From an uncultured Clostridia bacterium (GTDB taxonomy: Bacteria > Bacillota_A > Clostridia > TANB77 > CAG-508): a stretch of DNA of 6,841 nucleotides. Positions 1 to 4,226 of the stretch are shown here, in pieces. Within the stretch, counting starts at the first letter, position 1, and each line of letters starts with the position of its first letter. The stretch covers positions 1-6,841 of the forward strand of contig CATKFT010000102.1 of assembly GCA_949747745.1 (NCBI GenBank). The letters run 5' to 3'. Below the pieces are notes generated by a model that saw nothing but the letters and a program-made list of their open reading frames with translations, had not been told where the DNA came from and did no database searches. Both the position numbers and the translations under genes were made by a program.

Positions 1-406
1 ACTTCATATATGTATCTGAATCAGCAGAACAACAGAAACGAGGATTTATTAAGTATTGATTTTTTGTATCAGTTTCTATTATAAAATTTTCCTTTATAAG
101 TTTATTTTTATAAGTCCAAAAATTTTGCCTTTGCATTTTTAAGTTTTTTAAAATGTTCTTTTTTCCTAAATTTATTAAATTTGTTCTTTGATTTCTATTG
201 ATTATACAATATTTTAACAGTGTAAATTCTTTATTAGATAAATTTTCAATTTTTTCAAATTCATCATTATATATTGAAAAAAATCCTTTTTCTCTTCCAT
301 TCTTCTTTGTTTCTTTAAAATTCAATGTTCCTTCAGATATTATTTCTCCAGAACTATTTATCATTGTTACATTTTCACTTTTGTAGCTCGTTTCATTCTT
401 TCGCAT
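1..406 (-). CDS. RepL-like plasmid replication protein, module 1 (partial, C-terminus outside window)
   Basis: An open frame runs leftward from ATG at 406 to the window edge (135 residues seen). It has a strong ribosome binding site, AAGGAGG, 6 bases before the ATG. The N-terminus has a G-E-I-I motif (residues 20-23). A probable winged-helix part follows (about 58-123) and ends in Y-L-I-N-P-R-F (118-124). This order, an early GEI motif followed by a small winged helix closing on a hydrophobic-N-P strand, is what I recall of the RepL family (Firmicute plasmid replication protein). Inference: it starts replication of this replicon. The gene sits behind an attenuator and an antisense RNA, the usual setting for a plasmid rep gene. 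It shares architecture but little obvious sequence with the protein at 5000-5596. It could instead be another winged-helix plasmid regulator. Confidence 0.7.
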   Translation of the reverse strand, partial: MRKNETSYKSENVTMINSSGEIISEGTLNFKETKKNGREKGFFSIYNDEFEKIENLSNKEFTLLKYCIINRNQRTNLINLGKKNILKNLKMQRQNFWTYKNKLIKENFIIETDTKNQYLINPRFCCSADSDTYMK

Positions 407-412
407 TTTAAA

Positions 413-430
413 CCTCCTTTTGTTAGGAGA
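413..430 (-). promoter_or_regulatory. Ribosome binding site of rep1, folded into a small hairpin
   Basis: On the minus strand CTCCT and AGGAG flank the 6-base loop AACAAA, so the Shine-Dalgarno sequence of rep1 can be masked by its own leader. This is seen directly; a role in translation control is inferred. Confidence 0.5.
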
Positions 431-431
431 T

Positions 432-463
432 ACAAAAAATACTACCCTCTGCAAGGTAGTATT
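432..463 (-). terminator. Transcriptional attenuator in the rep1 leader
   Basis: Minus-strand hairpin with the 9-bp stem AATACTACC/GGTAGTATT, an 8-base loop and then a run of T, placed between the rep1 promoter and the rep1 ribosome binding site. A segment of the leader at 516-522 reads TAGTATT and could pair with the 5' arm as an antiterminator. It lies at the start of the antisense RNA. This matches the pT181/pIP501 type of control, where antisense RNA binding favours the terminator and lowers rep expression. Confidence 0.7.
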
Positions 464-486
464 TTAAAAATTTCTTTTCAAAATGG

Positions 487-515
487 TTGACACATCTGTC
501 GCTTTGCATTATAAT
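487..515 (+). promoter_or_regulatory. Promoter of antisense RNA 1
   Basis: Perfect consensus: TTGACA (487-492), 17 bases, TATAAT (510-515). It points right, against the rep1 leader. Confidence 0.85.
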
Positions 516-521
516 AATACT

Positions 522-598
522 AGCGAAAGGCAATTTGAAAGTGTTATGCCTTTCAGATATGCCGAAGCTACCGCGAATAGCTGAGGCTTTATTTTTTT
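522..598 (+). ncRNA. Antisense (counter-transcribed) RNA controlling rep1
   Basis: A transcript started by the consensus promoter at 487-515 would run about 77 nt opposite the rep1 leader. It has a first stem-loop, GAAAGGCA/TGCCTTTC (525-532 with 547-554, 14-base loop). It ends in a Rho-independent terminator: GCC/GGC and AGCTA/TAGCT stems separated by opposed GA pairs (561-587), then TTTATTTTTTTAT. It ends just before the rep1 transcription start (about 611), so it covers the first part of the rep1 leader. Known for such plasmids: these RNAs set copy number and incompatibility. The start point is predicted from the promoter, not measured. Confidence 0.8.
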
Positions 599-600
599 AT
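561..600 (+). terminator. Terminator of antisense RNA 1
   Basis: Stem GCC-GA-AGCTA against TAGCT-GA-GGC with a 7-base loop, followed by TTTATTTTTTTAT. The tandem GA mismatch inside the stem is unusual. Confidence 0.8.
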
Positions 601-617
601 CTCTTTTTTCTGATGTG

Positions 618-646
618 ATTATATAATTACGAAAAAGAATTGTCAA
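618..646 (-). promoter_or_regulatory. Promoter of rep1
   Basis: On the minus strand TTGACA (641-646), 17 bases, TATAAT (618-623), a perfect consensus. Start of transcription is expected near 611, giving a leader of about 205 nt before rep1. The same promoter is present in module 2 at 5841-5869. Confidence 0.85.
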
Positions 647-738
647 TGTATTTTGACATTTTTTTGTTTTAAACGATAAATTATACTATTTTTATAAAAA
701 AATCAATTTAAGGACATTCTGGAGCAAATAAGATATAT

Positions 739-767
739 TTGACAAGTAGTTATCTATAATATATAAT
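739..767 (+). promoter_or_regulatory. Consensus promoter in front of the folded element, copy 1
   Basis: TTGACA (739-744), 17 bases, TATAAT (762-767). Conserved in copy 2 (5963-5991), although several spacer bases differ. It points toward the folded element and away from rep. Confidence 0.8.
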
Positions 768-850
768 AACAATACCAAAGAGAGGATAAGGAGCAACGCA
801 GGGGTGCGACTCTGAACGGCTCAATGGTCGACGGTATTGTTTAACAATAC
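768..850 (+). ncRNA. Structured RNA or single-strand DNA element of unknown family, copy 1
   Basis: An outer stem AACAATACC (768-776) with GGTATTGTT (833-841) encloses a conserved core. The core holds hairpin CGCA-GGGG-TGCG (797-808), a possible GAGC/GCTC helix (791-794 with 819-822) and a possible AGAG/CTCT pairing (779-782 with 810-813) that would make a pseudoknot. In copy 2 the core hairpin is CGCT-GGGG-AGCG, a compensatory change. AACAATAC recurs at 843-850, so GGTATTGTT can pair with either flank. The promoter at 739-767 predicts a start near 774, inside the outer stem. The stem may therefore be only partly in the RNA and may act in single-stranded DNA. I match it to no known RNA family. 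Confidence 0.65.
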
Positions 851-880
851 AAAAAAGGGTAGATATAATCTACTCTTCTT
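851..880. terminator. Bidirectional terminator between folded element and mob1
   Basis: Stem GGGTAGAT/ATCTACTC (857-864 with 868-875). Rightward it is followed by TTCTTTTT, leftward by TTTTTT. It can end both the short rightward RNA and the leftward mob1 mRNA. It overlaps the region just after the mob1 stop codon. Confidence 0.85.
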
Positions 881-881
881 T

Positions 882-2093
882 TTATATTTCTAAATCATAA
901 TCATCTCGTTGCTTTTGTTCTTTGATATAATTAGAATCTTCTATATATAAATTATTGTTTCTTTTATCTTGATATATTTCTATTTTATTTTTTGGATCTA
1001 TATAAAGTAAATCTTGTAGTCCAATAAGTTTTTCTATTCTATTTACCATATCTTTTAACTTACTTTTTATAAAATCAATTACTTTTGGTTTGTTCCTAGT
1101 ATTAGTTTGTGATTCATAATCATTTAAAATTTGATTTTGAATAGGATCAAAAATATATTCTTCTTTCTTCAGCATATTCAAATCATTATTAACAACATTA
1201 TGTGCTTTTACTTCATTTTTTACTCTAGTCTTATATAATGACTGCATTTCCTCTACAAAGCTATAAACTTTATTTTCGTTTTCTTCGTAATTTCTAACAG
1301 AAAAATTTTCTATATCATAACCTTTTTTCAATTCTTTTAAGCAAGTTCCTTTTTCTTCGTTTATTACAAAATCACTAGCATTGCAAACATTTTTAACTAT
1401 TGATTTCAAATGATTATTTTTCTTTATATAACTTTCTTTAGGGTTGTTTTTTCCTATGTGTTTTTCAGAAAGTTCCTTATTTCTCTTTTCACTTTCTAAA
1501 GACCACTCAATCTTTAACATATCTTTTAAAAAAATCTCTTTACACTCATATACAAACTTTTGTGATTTAAAAAATTCGTTCTTATCAGTAAAGTTTCTAA
1601 TTCCACCTTTTTGTAATATCGTTCCTTTTTTTACTATTTTTACTGCATCAGCTTTTTTACATTTTTGTCCTTTTTCATTATAGTAATAAGTTCTAGCTGC
1701 TTTTCTTTCTTCTATTACTTCTGGTTCATTTAACTTTTGTCTTTCACTAAAAATCAAATGACAATGTCTGTTTACAACTCCCTTTTTATTATTTTGATGT
1801 ATAGCACAAGTACACTCTACTTTATATTTTTCTTTAAAAGTATCGCAAATTTCTTTTGCTGTAACACGAGAATCTTGTGGTATTCCTATTATTAGTTCTC
1901 TACTTTCACAACATTTTCCTCCAGCACTTACTTCTTTATGTCTTTGTTGACTTTCTTTTGCTAACATTATCCAGAAGTTAATATCAGTTGTATTATGATA
2001 ATCAATTATATTTTCTTGTTTCTTACCATTATTTATATAATTTATTCTTCCTTTAACATTAGTCAACTTTCTACTGCTCAAATACCCACTCAT
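882..2093 (-). CDS. MobA/MobL family relaxase (MOBQ type), module 1, complete
   Basis: 403 residues from ATG at 2093. I chose this start because AAAGGAAG lies 8 bases upstream; the in-frame GTG at 2102 touches the ribosome binding site and is unlikely. The N-terminus (S-G-Y-L-S-S-R-K-L-T-N-V-K-G-R-I-N-Y-I) is typical of Gram-positive MobA/MobL relaxases. The metal-binding H-x-H lies in N-R-H-C-H-L-I-F-S-E-R (His110, His112). E-x-R-E-L (63-67) and a conserved A-I-H (His99) support the fold. Tyr19 or Tyr4 is the likely nicking residue. Known role: it nicks oriT and leads the strand into a recipient, using another element's conjugation channel. The C-terminal half (from about residue 160) is Lys/Glu-rich, with no domain that I recognise. 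Promoter and operator are at 2128-2161 and the candidate oriT lies upstream. Confidence 0.93.
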   Translation of the reverse strand: MSGYLSSRKLTNVKGRINYINNGKKQENIIDYHNTTDINFWIMLAKESQQRHKEVSAGGKCCESRELIIGIPQDSRVTAKEICDTFKEKYKVECTCAIHQNNKKGVVNRHCHLIFSERQKLNEPEVIEERKAARTYYYNEKGQKCKKADAVKIVKKGTILQKGGIRNFTDKNEFFKSQKFVYECKEIFLKDMLKIEWSLESEKRNKELSEKHIGKNNPKESYIKKNNHLKSIVKNVCNASDFVINEEKGTCLKELKKGYDIENFSVRNYEENENKVYSFVEEMQSLYKTRVKNEVKAHNVVNNDLNMLKKEEYIFDPIQNQILNDYESQTNTRNKPKVIDFIKSKLKDMVNRIEKLIGLQDLLYIDPKNKIEIYQDKRNNNLYIEDSNYIKEQKQRDDYDLEI

Positions 2094-2127
2094 ACAACTC
2101 ACTTCCTTTACAAAATTTACTTAAAAT

Positions 2128-2156
2128 ATTCTACCAGACTTTGCTACTTTTGTAAA
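2128..2156 (-). promoter_or_regulatory. Promoter of mob1
   Basis: On the minus strand TTTACA (2151-2156), 17 bases, TAGAAT (2128-2133) with TG one base before it (extended -10). Start expected near 2121, about 28 bases before the ATG. Confidence 0.7.
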
Positions 2157-2161
2157 GTAGC
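2143..2161. promoter_or_regulatory. Inverted repeat over the mob1 -35 box (probable operator)
   Basis: GCTACTTT-TGT-AAAGTAGC, a perfect 8-bp palindrome covering the -35 box. A repressor, or the relaxase itself, could bind here. The binding protein is unknown. Confidence 0.55.
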
Positions 2162-2212
2162 GAAAAATCACCCATAGAACATTTGCTACACAAATGCACT
2201 ATGGATTTTTCG
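2161..2212. repeat. Long hairpin upstream of mob1
   Basis: Arms CGAAAAAT, CCATAG and CATTTG pair in order with CAAATG, CTATGG and ATTTTTCG around a 5-base loop, with short internal mismatches. There is no T run in a useful place, so a transcription terminator is unlikely. It fits the hairpins of transfer or lagging-strand origins. Confidence 0.6.
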
Positions 2213-2229
2213 TTGGGGGTACACCCCAA
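2213..2229. repeat. GC-rich hairpin next to the long hairpin
   Basis: TTGGGG and CCCCAA around a 5-base loop. It follows the 2161-2212 hairpin directly. Confidence 0.55.
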
Positions 2230-2265
2230 ACCCCTATCGCATATTTATATAATAACTATGCTCAA

Positions 2266-2333
2266 CAATACCTATTTAAAAAAATAGGTATTGCAGGGGC
2301 TATCTCGCCCCTACGAAAAGGTGTAAACCTTTT
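2266..2333. other. Candidate origin of transfer (oriT)
   Basis: Three hairpins in a row lie about 170-240 bases upstream of the relaxase gene: CAATACCTATTT/AAATAGGTATTG (2266-2277 with 2282-2293), AGGGGC/GCCCCT (2295-2300 with 2307-2312), and AAAAGGT/ACCTTTT (2316-2322 with 2327-2333). An inverted repeat just 5' of a TCGCCCCTACG core resembles the layout I recall for MOBQ origins, where the nick lies in a GCGCCCT-like core after an inverted repeat. The nick position itself is not determined. Confidence 0.55.
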
Positions 2334-2356
2334 CTACCCTAGAGCTACCGCACTAC

Positions 2357-2379
2357 ATTGCTAATATAAAATTAGCAAT
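2357..2379. repeat. Hairpin ATTGCTAAT/ATTAGCAAT
   Basis: Perfect 9-bp arms with a 5-base loop between the oriT candidate and the 27-bp repeat. Function unknown; possibly the outer part of oriT. Confidence 0.5.
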
Positions 2380-2411
2380 TCCGTTTGGTTTAAAAGCCAC
2401 TCTCTGGAGAT

Positions 2412-2438
2412 GGGTTTATTACGATTCACTCTGGTATT
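2412..2438 (+). repeat. 27-bp perfect inverted repeat, left copy
   Basis: All 27 bases are the exact reverse complement of 4781-4807, and the match stops on both sides. This copy abuts the -35 box of the gene at 2543; the other copy lies just after the last gene of the block. It may be a recombination site or a regulator binding site. No recombinase gene is present in the window. Confidence 0.9.
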
Positions 2439-2465
2439 GCATTTATATTCTTTATGTGCTAAAAT
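2437..2465 (+). promoter_or_regulatory. Promoter of the coiled-coil protein gene
   Basis: TTGCAT (2437-2442), 17 bases, TAAAAT (2460-2465). The -35 box overlaps the end of the 27-bp repeat. Confidence 0.6.
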
Positions 2466-2468
2466 GGG

Positions 2469-2521
2469 TACTAATATAAATATAATTAGTATGCTTTTTA
2501 GTATGTGCTAATATATACTAA
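2469..2521. promoter_or_regulatory. Cluster of four TACTAA/TTAGTA half-sites (probable operator)
   Basis: TACTAA at 2469-2474 and 2516-2521, TTAGTA at 2486-2491 and 2498-2503. They form two inverted pairs between the -10 box and the ribosome binding site at 2527-2533. ATGTGCTAA also recurs at 2454-2462 and 2503-2511. The layout suits self-repression by the HTH protein encoded next to it, or a partition site. Confidence 0.5.
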
Positions 2522-2542
2522 AGCTAGAAAGGACAAGCAATA

Positions 2543-3022
2543 ATGAACGAAACTAAATATACAAGTTTTGATTTAATGAAGATTTTTGGAATAAAAAAGG
2601 GATCTTGGTATAATGTAAAAAACAAATTTGAATTAGACCAGTTTTCAGAACAAATTTATGAAGGAAAACAAACAAAGTTTGTTTATAATCAACAAGCTTA
2701 TGATATATTAAAACAAAACTATCAAAAAAAGATAGTAGAAGAAGTAAGAGAAAATCCAAAAATGTTTTCATTGATTCAAGAAAATGAAACATTAAAAGCA
2801 ACATTAAGTGAATATAAACAAATATCTTCAAAGTTTGAAACTATGTATAACGAAGAAAAAGCAGCAAAAGAAAATCTAATAAATGAAAAAGCTACATTAC
2901 AAGCAACAAATAGTAATTATATTAAACAAAATCATAAACTGGAAGAAGAAAAATATAAATTGCAACAAGAACTAGAAAGAATAAAAAACAGAGGTTTTTT
3001 TGCTAGATTATTAAATAAATAA
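2543..3022 (+). CDS. Plasmid-type protein: N-terminal helix-turn-helix and C-terminal coiled coil
   Basis: 159 residues. GAAAGGAC lies 9 bases before the ATG. Residues 5-60 look like a small DNA-binding fold (T-S-F-D-L-M-K-I-F-G-I-K-K-G-S-W-Y-N, then F-V-Y-N and an A-x-D-I-L-K helix). Residues 75-148 are rich in Glu, Lys, Gln and Leu with heptad-like spacing, a long coiled coil. The end, G-F-F-A-R-L-L-N-K, is a short aromatic and basic tail. This plan resembles plasmid-borne DUF536-type proteins and, more loosely, KfrA-like proteins, which are linked to plasmid maintenance; the precise role is not known. The operator cluster upstream suggests self-regulation. The gene is followed at once by the promoter of a small RNA. 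Confidence 0.75.
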   Translation: MNETKYTSFDLMKIFGIKKGSWYNVKNKFELDQFSEQIYEGKQTKFVYNQQAYDILKQNYQKKIVEEVRENPKMFSLIQENETLKATLSEYKQISSKFETMYNEEKAAKENLINEKATLQATNSNYIKQNHKLEEEKYKLQQELERIKNRGFFARLLNK

Positions 3023-3040
3023 TGTATTAAATTTTAGTAT

Positions 3041-3069
3041 TTGACATATAATAAAAATGGTGTTATAAT
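3041..3069 (+). promoter_or_regulatory. Promoter of the short RNA at 3076
   Basis: TTGACA (3041-3046), 17 bases, TATAAT (3064-3069), a perfect consensus with no gene behind it. Confidence 0.85.
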
Positions 3070-3075
3070 ACTATT

Positions 3076-3147
3076 AGCTTAATTGTTGAGTGTATCCTGG
3101 CAATGAAGCTCCAGATATGTGGGGAGAAACGCATATCTCTTTTTTTT
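3076..3147 (+). ncRNA. Short RNA, probable type I antitoxin
   Basis: A transcript of about 70 nt between a perfect promoter and a terminator (AGATATGT/GCATATCT, 3113-3138, then T8). Its segment at 3090-3099, GTGTATCCTG, also occurs at 3281-3290, which on the minus strand covers the start codon of the small ORF at 3199-3294. The following GAAGCTCC (3105-3112) can pair, with one G-U pair and one mismatch, with the GGGGGTGTTTC ribosome-binding region of that ORF. The RNA can therefore bind the toxin-like mRNA in trans over its start site, as RNA II does in the par locus of pAD1. The length also fits RNA II. Confidence 0.65.
3113..3147 (+). terminator. Terminator of the short RNA
   Basis: Stem AGATATGT/GCATATCT (one G-T pair), 10-base loop, then CTTTTTTTT. 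It would also stop readthrough from the 2543-3022 gene. Confidence 0.85.
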
Positions 3148-3157
3148 GCAAAAAAAT

Positions 3158-3186
3158 AAAAAAACAGAGTAGGGAGAACTACTCTG
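3158..3186 (-). terminator. Terminator of the small leftward mRNA
   Basis: Minus-strand stem CAGAGTAG/CTACTCTG with a 6-base loop, followed by T7. It ends the mRNA of the 31-residue ORF just short of the short RNA's 3' end. Confidence 0.85.
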
Positions 3187-3198
3187 AACTAAACTCAA

Positions 3199-3294
3199 TT
3201 AGTTTTTACTCTCGTTGCTTTGGTATTTTTTTAATTCTTCTTTCAATCTTTCGATTTCTTGAAGTAATATAAATACCAATGTGTATCCTGTCAC
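3199..3294 (-). CDS. 31-residue ORF, candidate type I toxin
   Basis: The start is GTG at 3294, with GAGGGGG 9 bases upstream; no other in-frame start exists before a stop. The peptide has a short hydrophobic stretch (Y-T-L-V-F-I-L-L, residues 4-11), then a charged helix (Q-E-I-E-R-L-K-E-E-L-K-K-Y) and a polar tail. Its mRNA has its own promoter (3343-3371) and terminator (3158-3186). It begins with a hairpin, and a second hairpin masks the ribosome binding site (3306-3320). A short RNA with matching repeats converges on it. All this matches type I toxin loci of the Fst/par kind. Against it, the hydrophobic part is shorter than a normal membrane helix and I see no Fst signature, so the toxin call is inference. 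Confidence 0.5.
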   Translation of the reverse strand: MTGYTLVFILLQEIERLKEELKKYQSNESKN

Positions 3295-3305
3295 AACGAA
3301 ACACC

Positions 3306-3336
3306 CCCTCTCTTAAAGGGATTTGTCCTAACGGAC
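3306..3336 (-). promoter_or_regulatory. Leader hairpins of the toxin-like mRNA
   Basis: On the minus strand GTCC-GTTA-GGAC (3325-3336) lies at the predicted 5' end. CCCTTT-AAG-AGAGGG (3306-3320, one G-U pair) then folds the ribosome binding site away. A 5' stem-loop plus a ribosome-site helix is the known arrangement of Fst RNA I. Confidence 0.55.
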
Positions 3337-3342
3337 TATATA

Positions 3343-3371
3343 AATATACTATAAAACTATACTTTTTTCAA
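3343..3371 (-). promoter_or_regulatory. Promoter of the toxin-like mRNA
   Basis: On the minus strand TTGAAA (3366-3371), 17 bases, TATATT (3343-3348); start expected near 3336. Confidence 0.7.
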
Positions 3372-3378
3372 CAAAATT

Positions 3379-3708
3379 TTAAATATCACTATTTTTTATA
3401 ATTTTTATTAAATCATTTCTTTCTTCATCTTTTAACCAAACTAAATGACTTCTAATTCTATTCACACTACCCCTTATAGCATTACAAGTGCATTTTTCTT
3501 TTTTGCTAATACTTGTATATGTTTCCAATTTTTGATTTTCTTTAACATCAAAAAACATAAAAAACCTTTTTCTCTGTATATCAGTACCTATTTTTAATTT
3601 ATCAACGAAATTAAGAAATTCTTTAATTTTATTTTCTGGAATCTCTTTTGCTCTTATTGATTTTAAATAATTATGTACTAATAAAGAAAGATCCTCTTTT
3701 TCTTCCAT
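3379..3708 (-). CDS. Small sigma-70 region-4-like DNA-binding protein
   Basis: 109 residues; AGGAGG lies 6 bases before the ATG. Residues 45-91 read like a sigma region 4 helix-turn-helix: basic R-K-R-F-F-M-F-F-D, then T-Y-T-S-I-S-K-K-E-K-C-T-C-N-A-I-R-G-S-V-N-R-I-R-S-H-L (63-89), where the last part fits the recognition helix. No sigma region 2 is present, so it is not a full sigma factor. Such short proteins occur on phages and plasmids of Bacillota as transcription regulators; the target is unknown. No promoter is visible between the gene and the terminator-like hairpin at 3721-3769, so expression probably needs readthrough. Its last codons lie close to the -35 box of the toxin-like mRNA promoter. 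Confidence 0.55.
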   Translation of the reverse strand: MEEKEDLSLLVHNYLKSIRAKEIPENKIKEFLNFVDKLKIGTDIQRKRFFMFFDVKENQKLETYTSISKKEKCTCNAIRGSVNRIRSHLVWLKDEERNDLIKIIKNSDI

Positions 3709-3720
3709 ATTTTCCTCCTA

Positions 3721-3769
3721 GTAAAAAATAAAAACTAAAAGTCAAGATAAATAAATATATCTTGACTTT
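3721..3769 (-). terminator. Terminator-like hairpin in the leader of the sigma-like gene
   Basis: Minus-strand stem of 12 bp (AAAGTCAAGATA at 3758-3769 with TATCTTGACTTT at 3738-3749) and an 8-base loop, followed by T-rich sequence that runs into the ribosome binding site. It can end the mRNA of the DUF6809-like gene and can act as an attenuator for 3379-3708. Confidence 0.75.
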
Positions 3770-3786
3770 AGAAACACACGTATTTT

Positions 3787-3856
3787 GTAAGTGCAAAGTG
3801 AAAGACAGTTTTAAAAATCTCTTTATTACAACAAAAAATAGGAGAATTGCACTTAC
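3787..3856. repeat. 10-bp inverted repeat GTAAGTGCAA / TTGCACTTAC
   Basis: Perfect arms at 3787-3796 and 3847-3856 with 50 bases between. They lie in the 171-bp gap between two leftward genes, upstream of the attenuator-like hairpin. Possibly a leader structure or an operator; nothing more is seen in the gap. Confidence 0.5.
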
Positions 3857-3879
3857 TAATATGTATGAAAAGCAATATA

Positions 3880-4170
3880 TTACACTATCTTGTGTAACAT
3901 ATTAAAGAACTTAATACCATCCAAAAAACCTACTAAAAAATATAAGTTTTGCTTATATTCTTCTATTGTGCGACATTCAAACATTAAATCTTCAAATTCG
4001 CGTTTTCGGTTATTTCCCATTTTTTTGTCTATTTCTTGGTACATCTCTTCAAATTTATCATCAAATTTTTTATTACTTCGTTTATATTCTTCGTTTAATT
4101 CTAGTTTTTTTATTGGTTGGCCCATTCGTTCAGAGATAATCATTTCAATATCTTCAAACAAATCTTCCAA
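3880..4170 (-). CDS. DUF6809-like small protein of unknown function
   Basis: 96 residues when started at TTG 4170. I prefer this start because AAAGGAGG ends 7 bases upstream; an ATG at 4203 would place that ribosome site inside the gene and lies upstream of the expected transcription start (about 4192). The protein is acidic and helical, ending in F-L-V-G-F-L-D-G-I-K-F-F-N-M-L. That matches the pattern I recall for DUF6809: charged helices, then a hydrophobic G-F-x-x-G helix. No enzyme motif is visible. The gene is divergent from the RHH gene at 4295. Its promoter (4199-4226) contains the palindrome TTTTGTATACAAAA, which probably links the two. Confidence 0.6.
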   Translation of the reverse strand: MEDLFEDIEMIISERMGQPIKKLELNEEYKRSNKKFDDKFEEMYQEIDKKMGNNRKREFEDLMFECRTIEEYKQNLYFLVGFLDGIKFFNMLHKIV

Positions 4171-4198
4171 TAGTATACCTCCTTTCTTTGTCTTTGGC

Positions 4199-4226
4199 AA
4201 CATATTTTGTATACAAAAACTGTCAA
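4199..4226 (-). promoter_or_regulatory. Promoter of the DUF6809-like gene with operator inside
   Basis: On the minus strand TTGACA (4221-4226), 16 bases, TATGTT (4199-4204). The spacer is filled by the perfect palindrome TTTTGTATACAAAA (4205-4218). Confidence 0.6.

Larger units (their letters stand above)
601..1619. repeat. Large imperfect direct repeat, copy 1 (rep promoter, folded element, 3' part of mob)
   Basis: Matches 5821-6841 in the same orientation. The offset is constant (5222) through the mob part, with small indels in the intergenic part. Similarity fades inside the antisense-RNA region to the left. The window ends before the right border of copy 2, so the full extent is unknown. 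Confidence 0.9.

Noticed and set aside
198..386. Rightward open frame of 62 codons
   Set aside because: It is opposite the rep1 gene, has no ribosome site, and its Phe/Ser-rich peptide is the mirror of a Lys/Glu-rich gene.
647..690. Extra rightward promoter from TTGACA at 653-658
   Set aside because: No conserved -10 box at 16-18 bases; the sequence there differs between the two copies. The TTGACA belongs to the inverted repeat around the rep -35 box.
768..850. Known ribozyme or riboswitch (hammerhead, HDV-like, twister, pistol, preQ1, c-di-GMP)
   Set aside because: The conserved cores of these classes, as I remember them, are not present. A covariance search would settle this.
1444..1683. 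Rightward open frame of 79 codons inside mob1
   Set aside because: Shadow of the relaxase gene on the other strand; no ribosome site and a Phe/Ser-rich composition.
2553..2831. Leftward open frame of 92 codons with hydrophobic Leu/Phe runs
   Set aside because: Mirror of the coiled-coil gene; no ribosome site, and the hydrophobic runs come from reverse-complemented Lys/Glu codons.
3090..3272. Rightward open frame of 60 codons across the short RNA
   Set aside because: Starts at a GTG without ribosome site, runs through two terminators and is opposite the 31-codon ORF.
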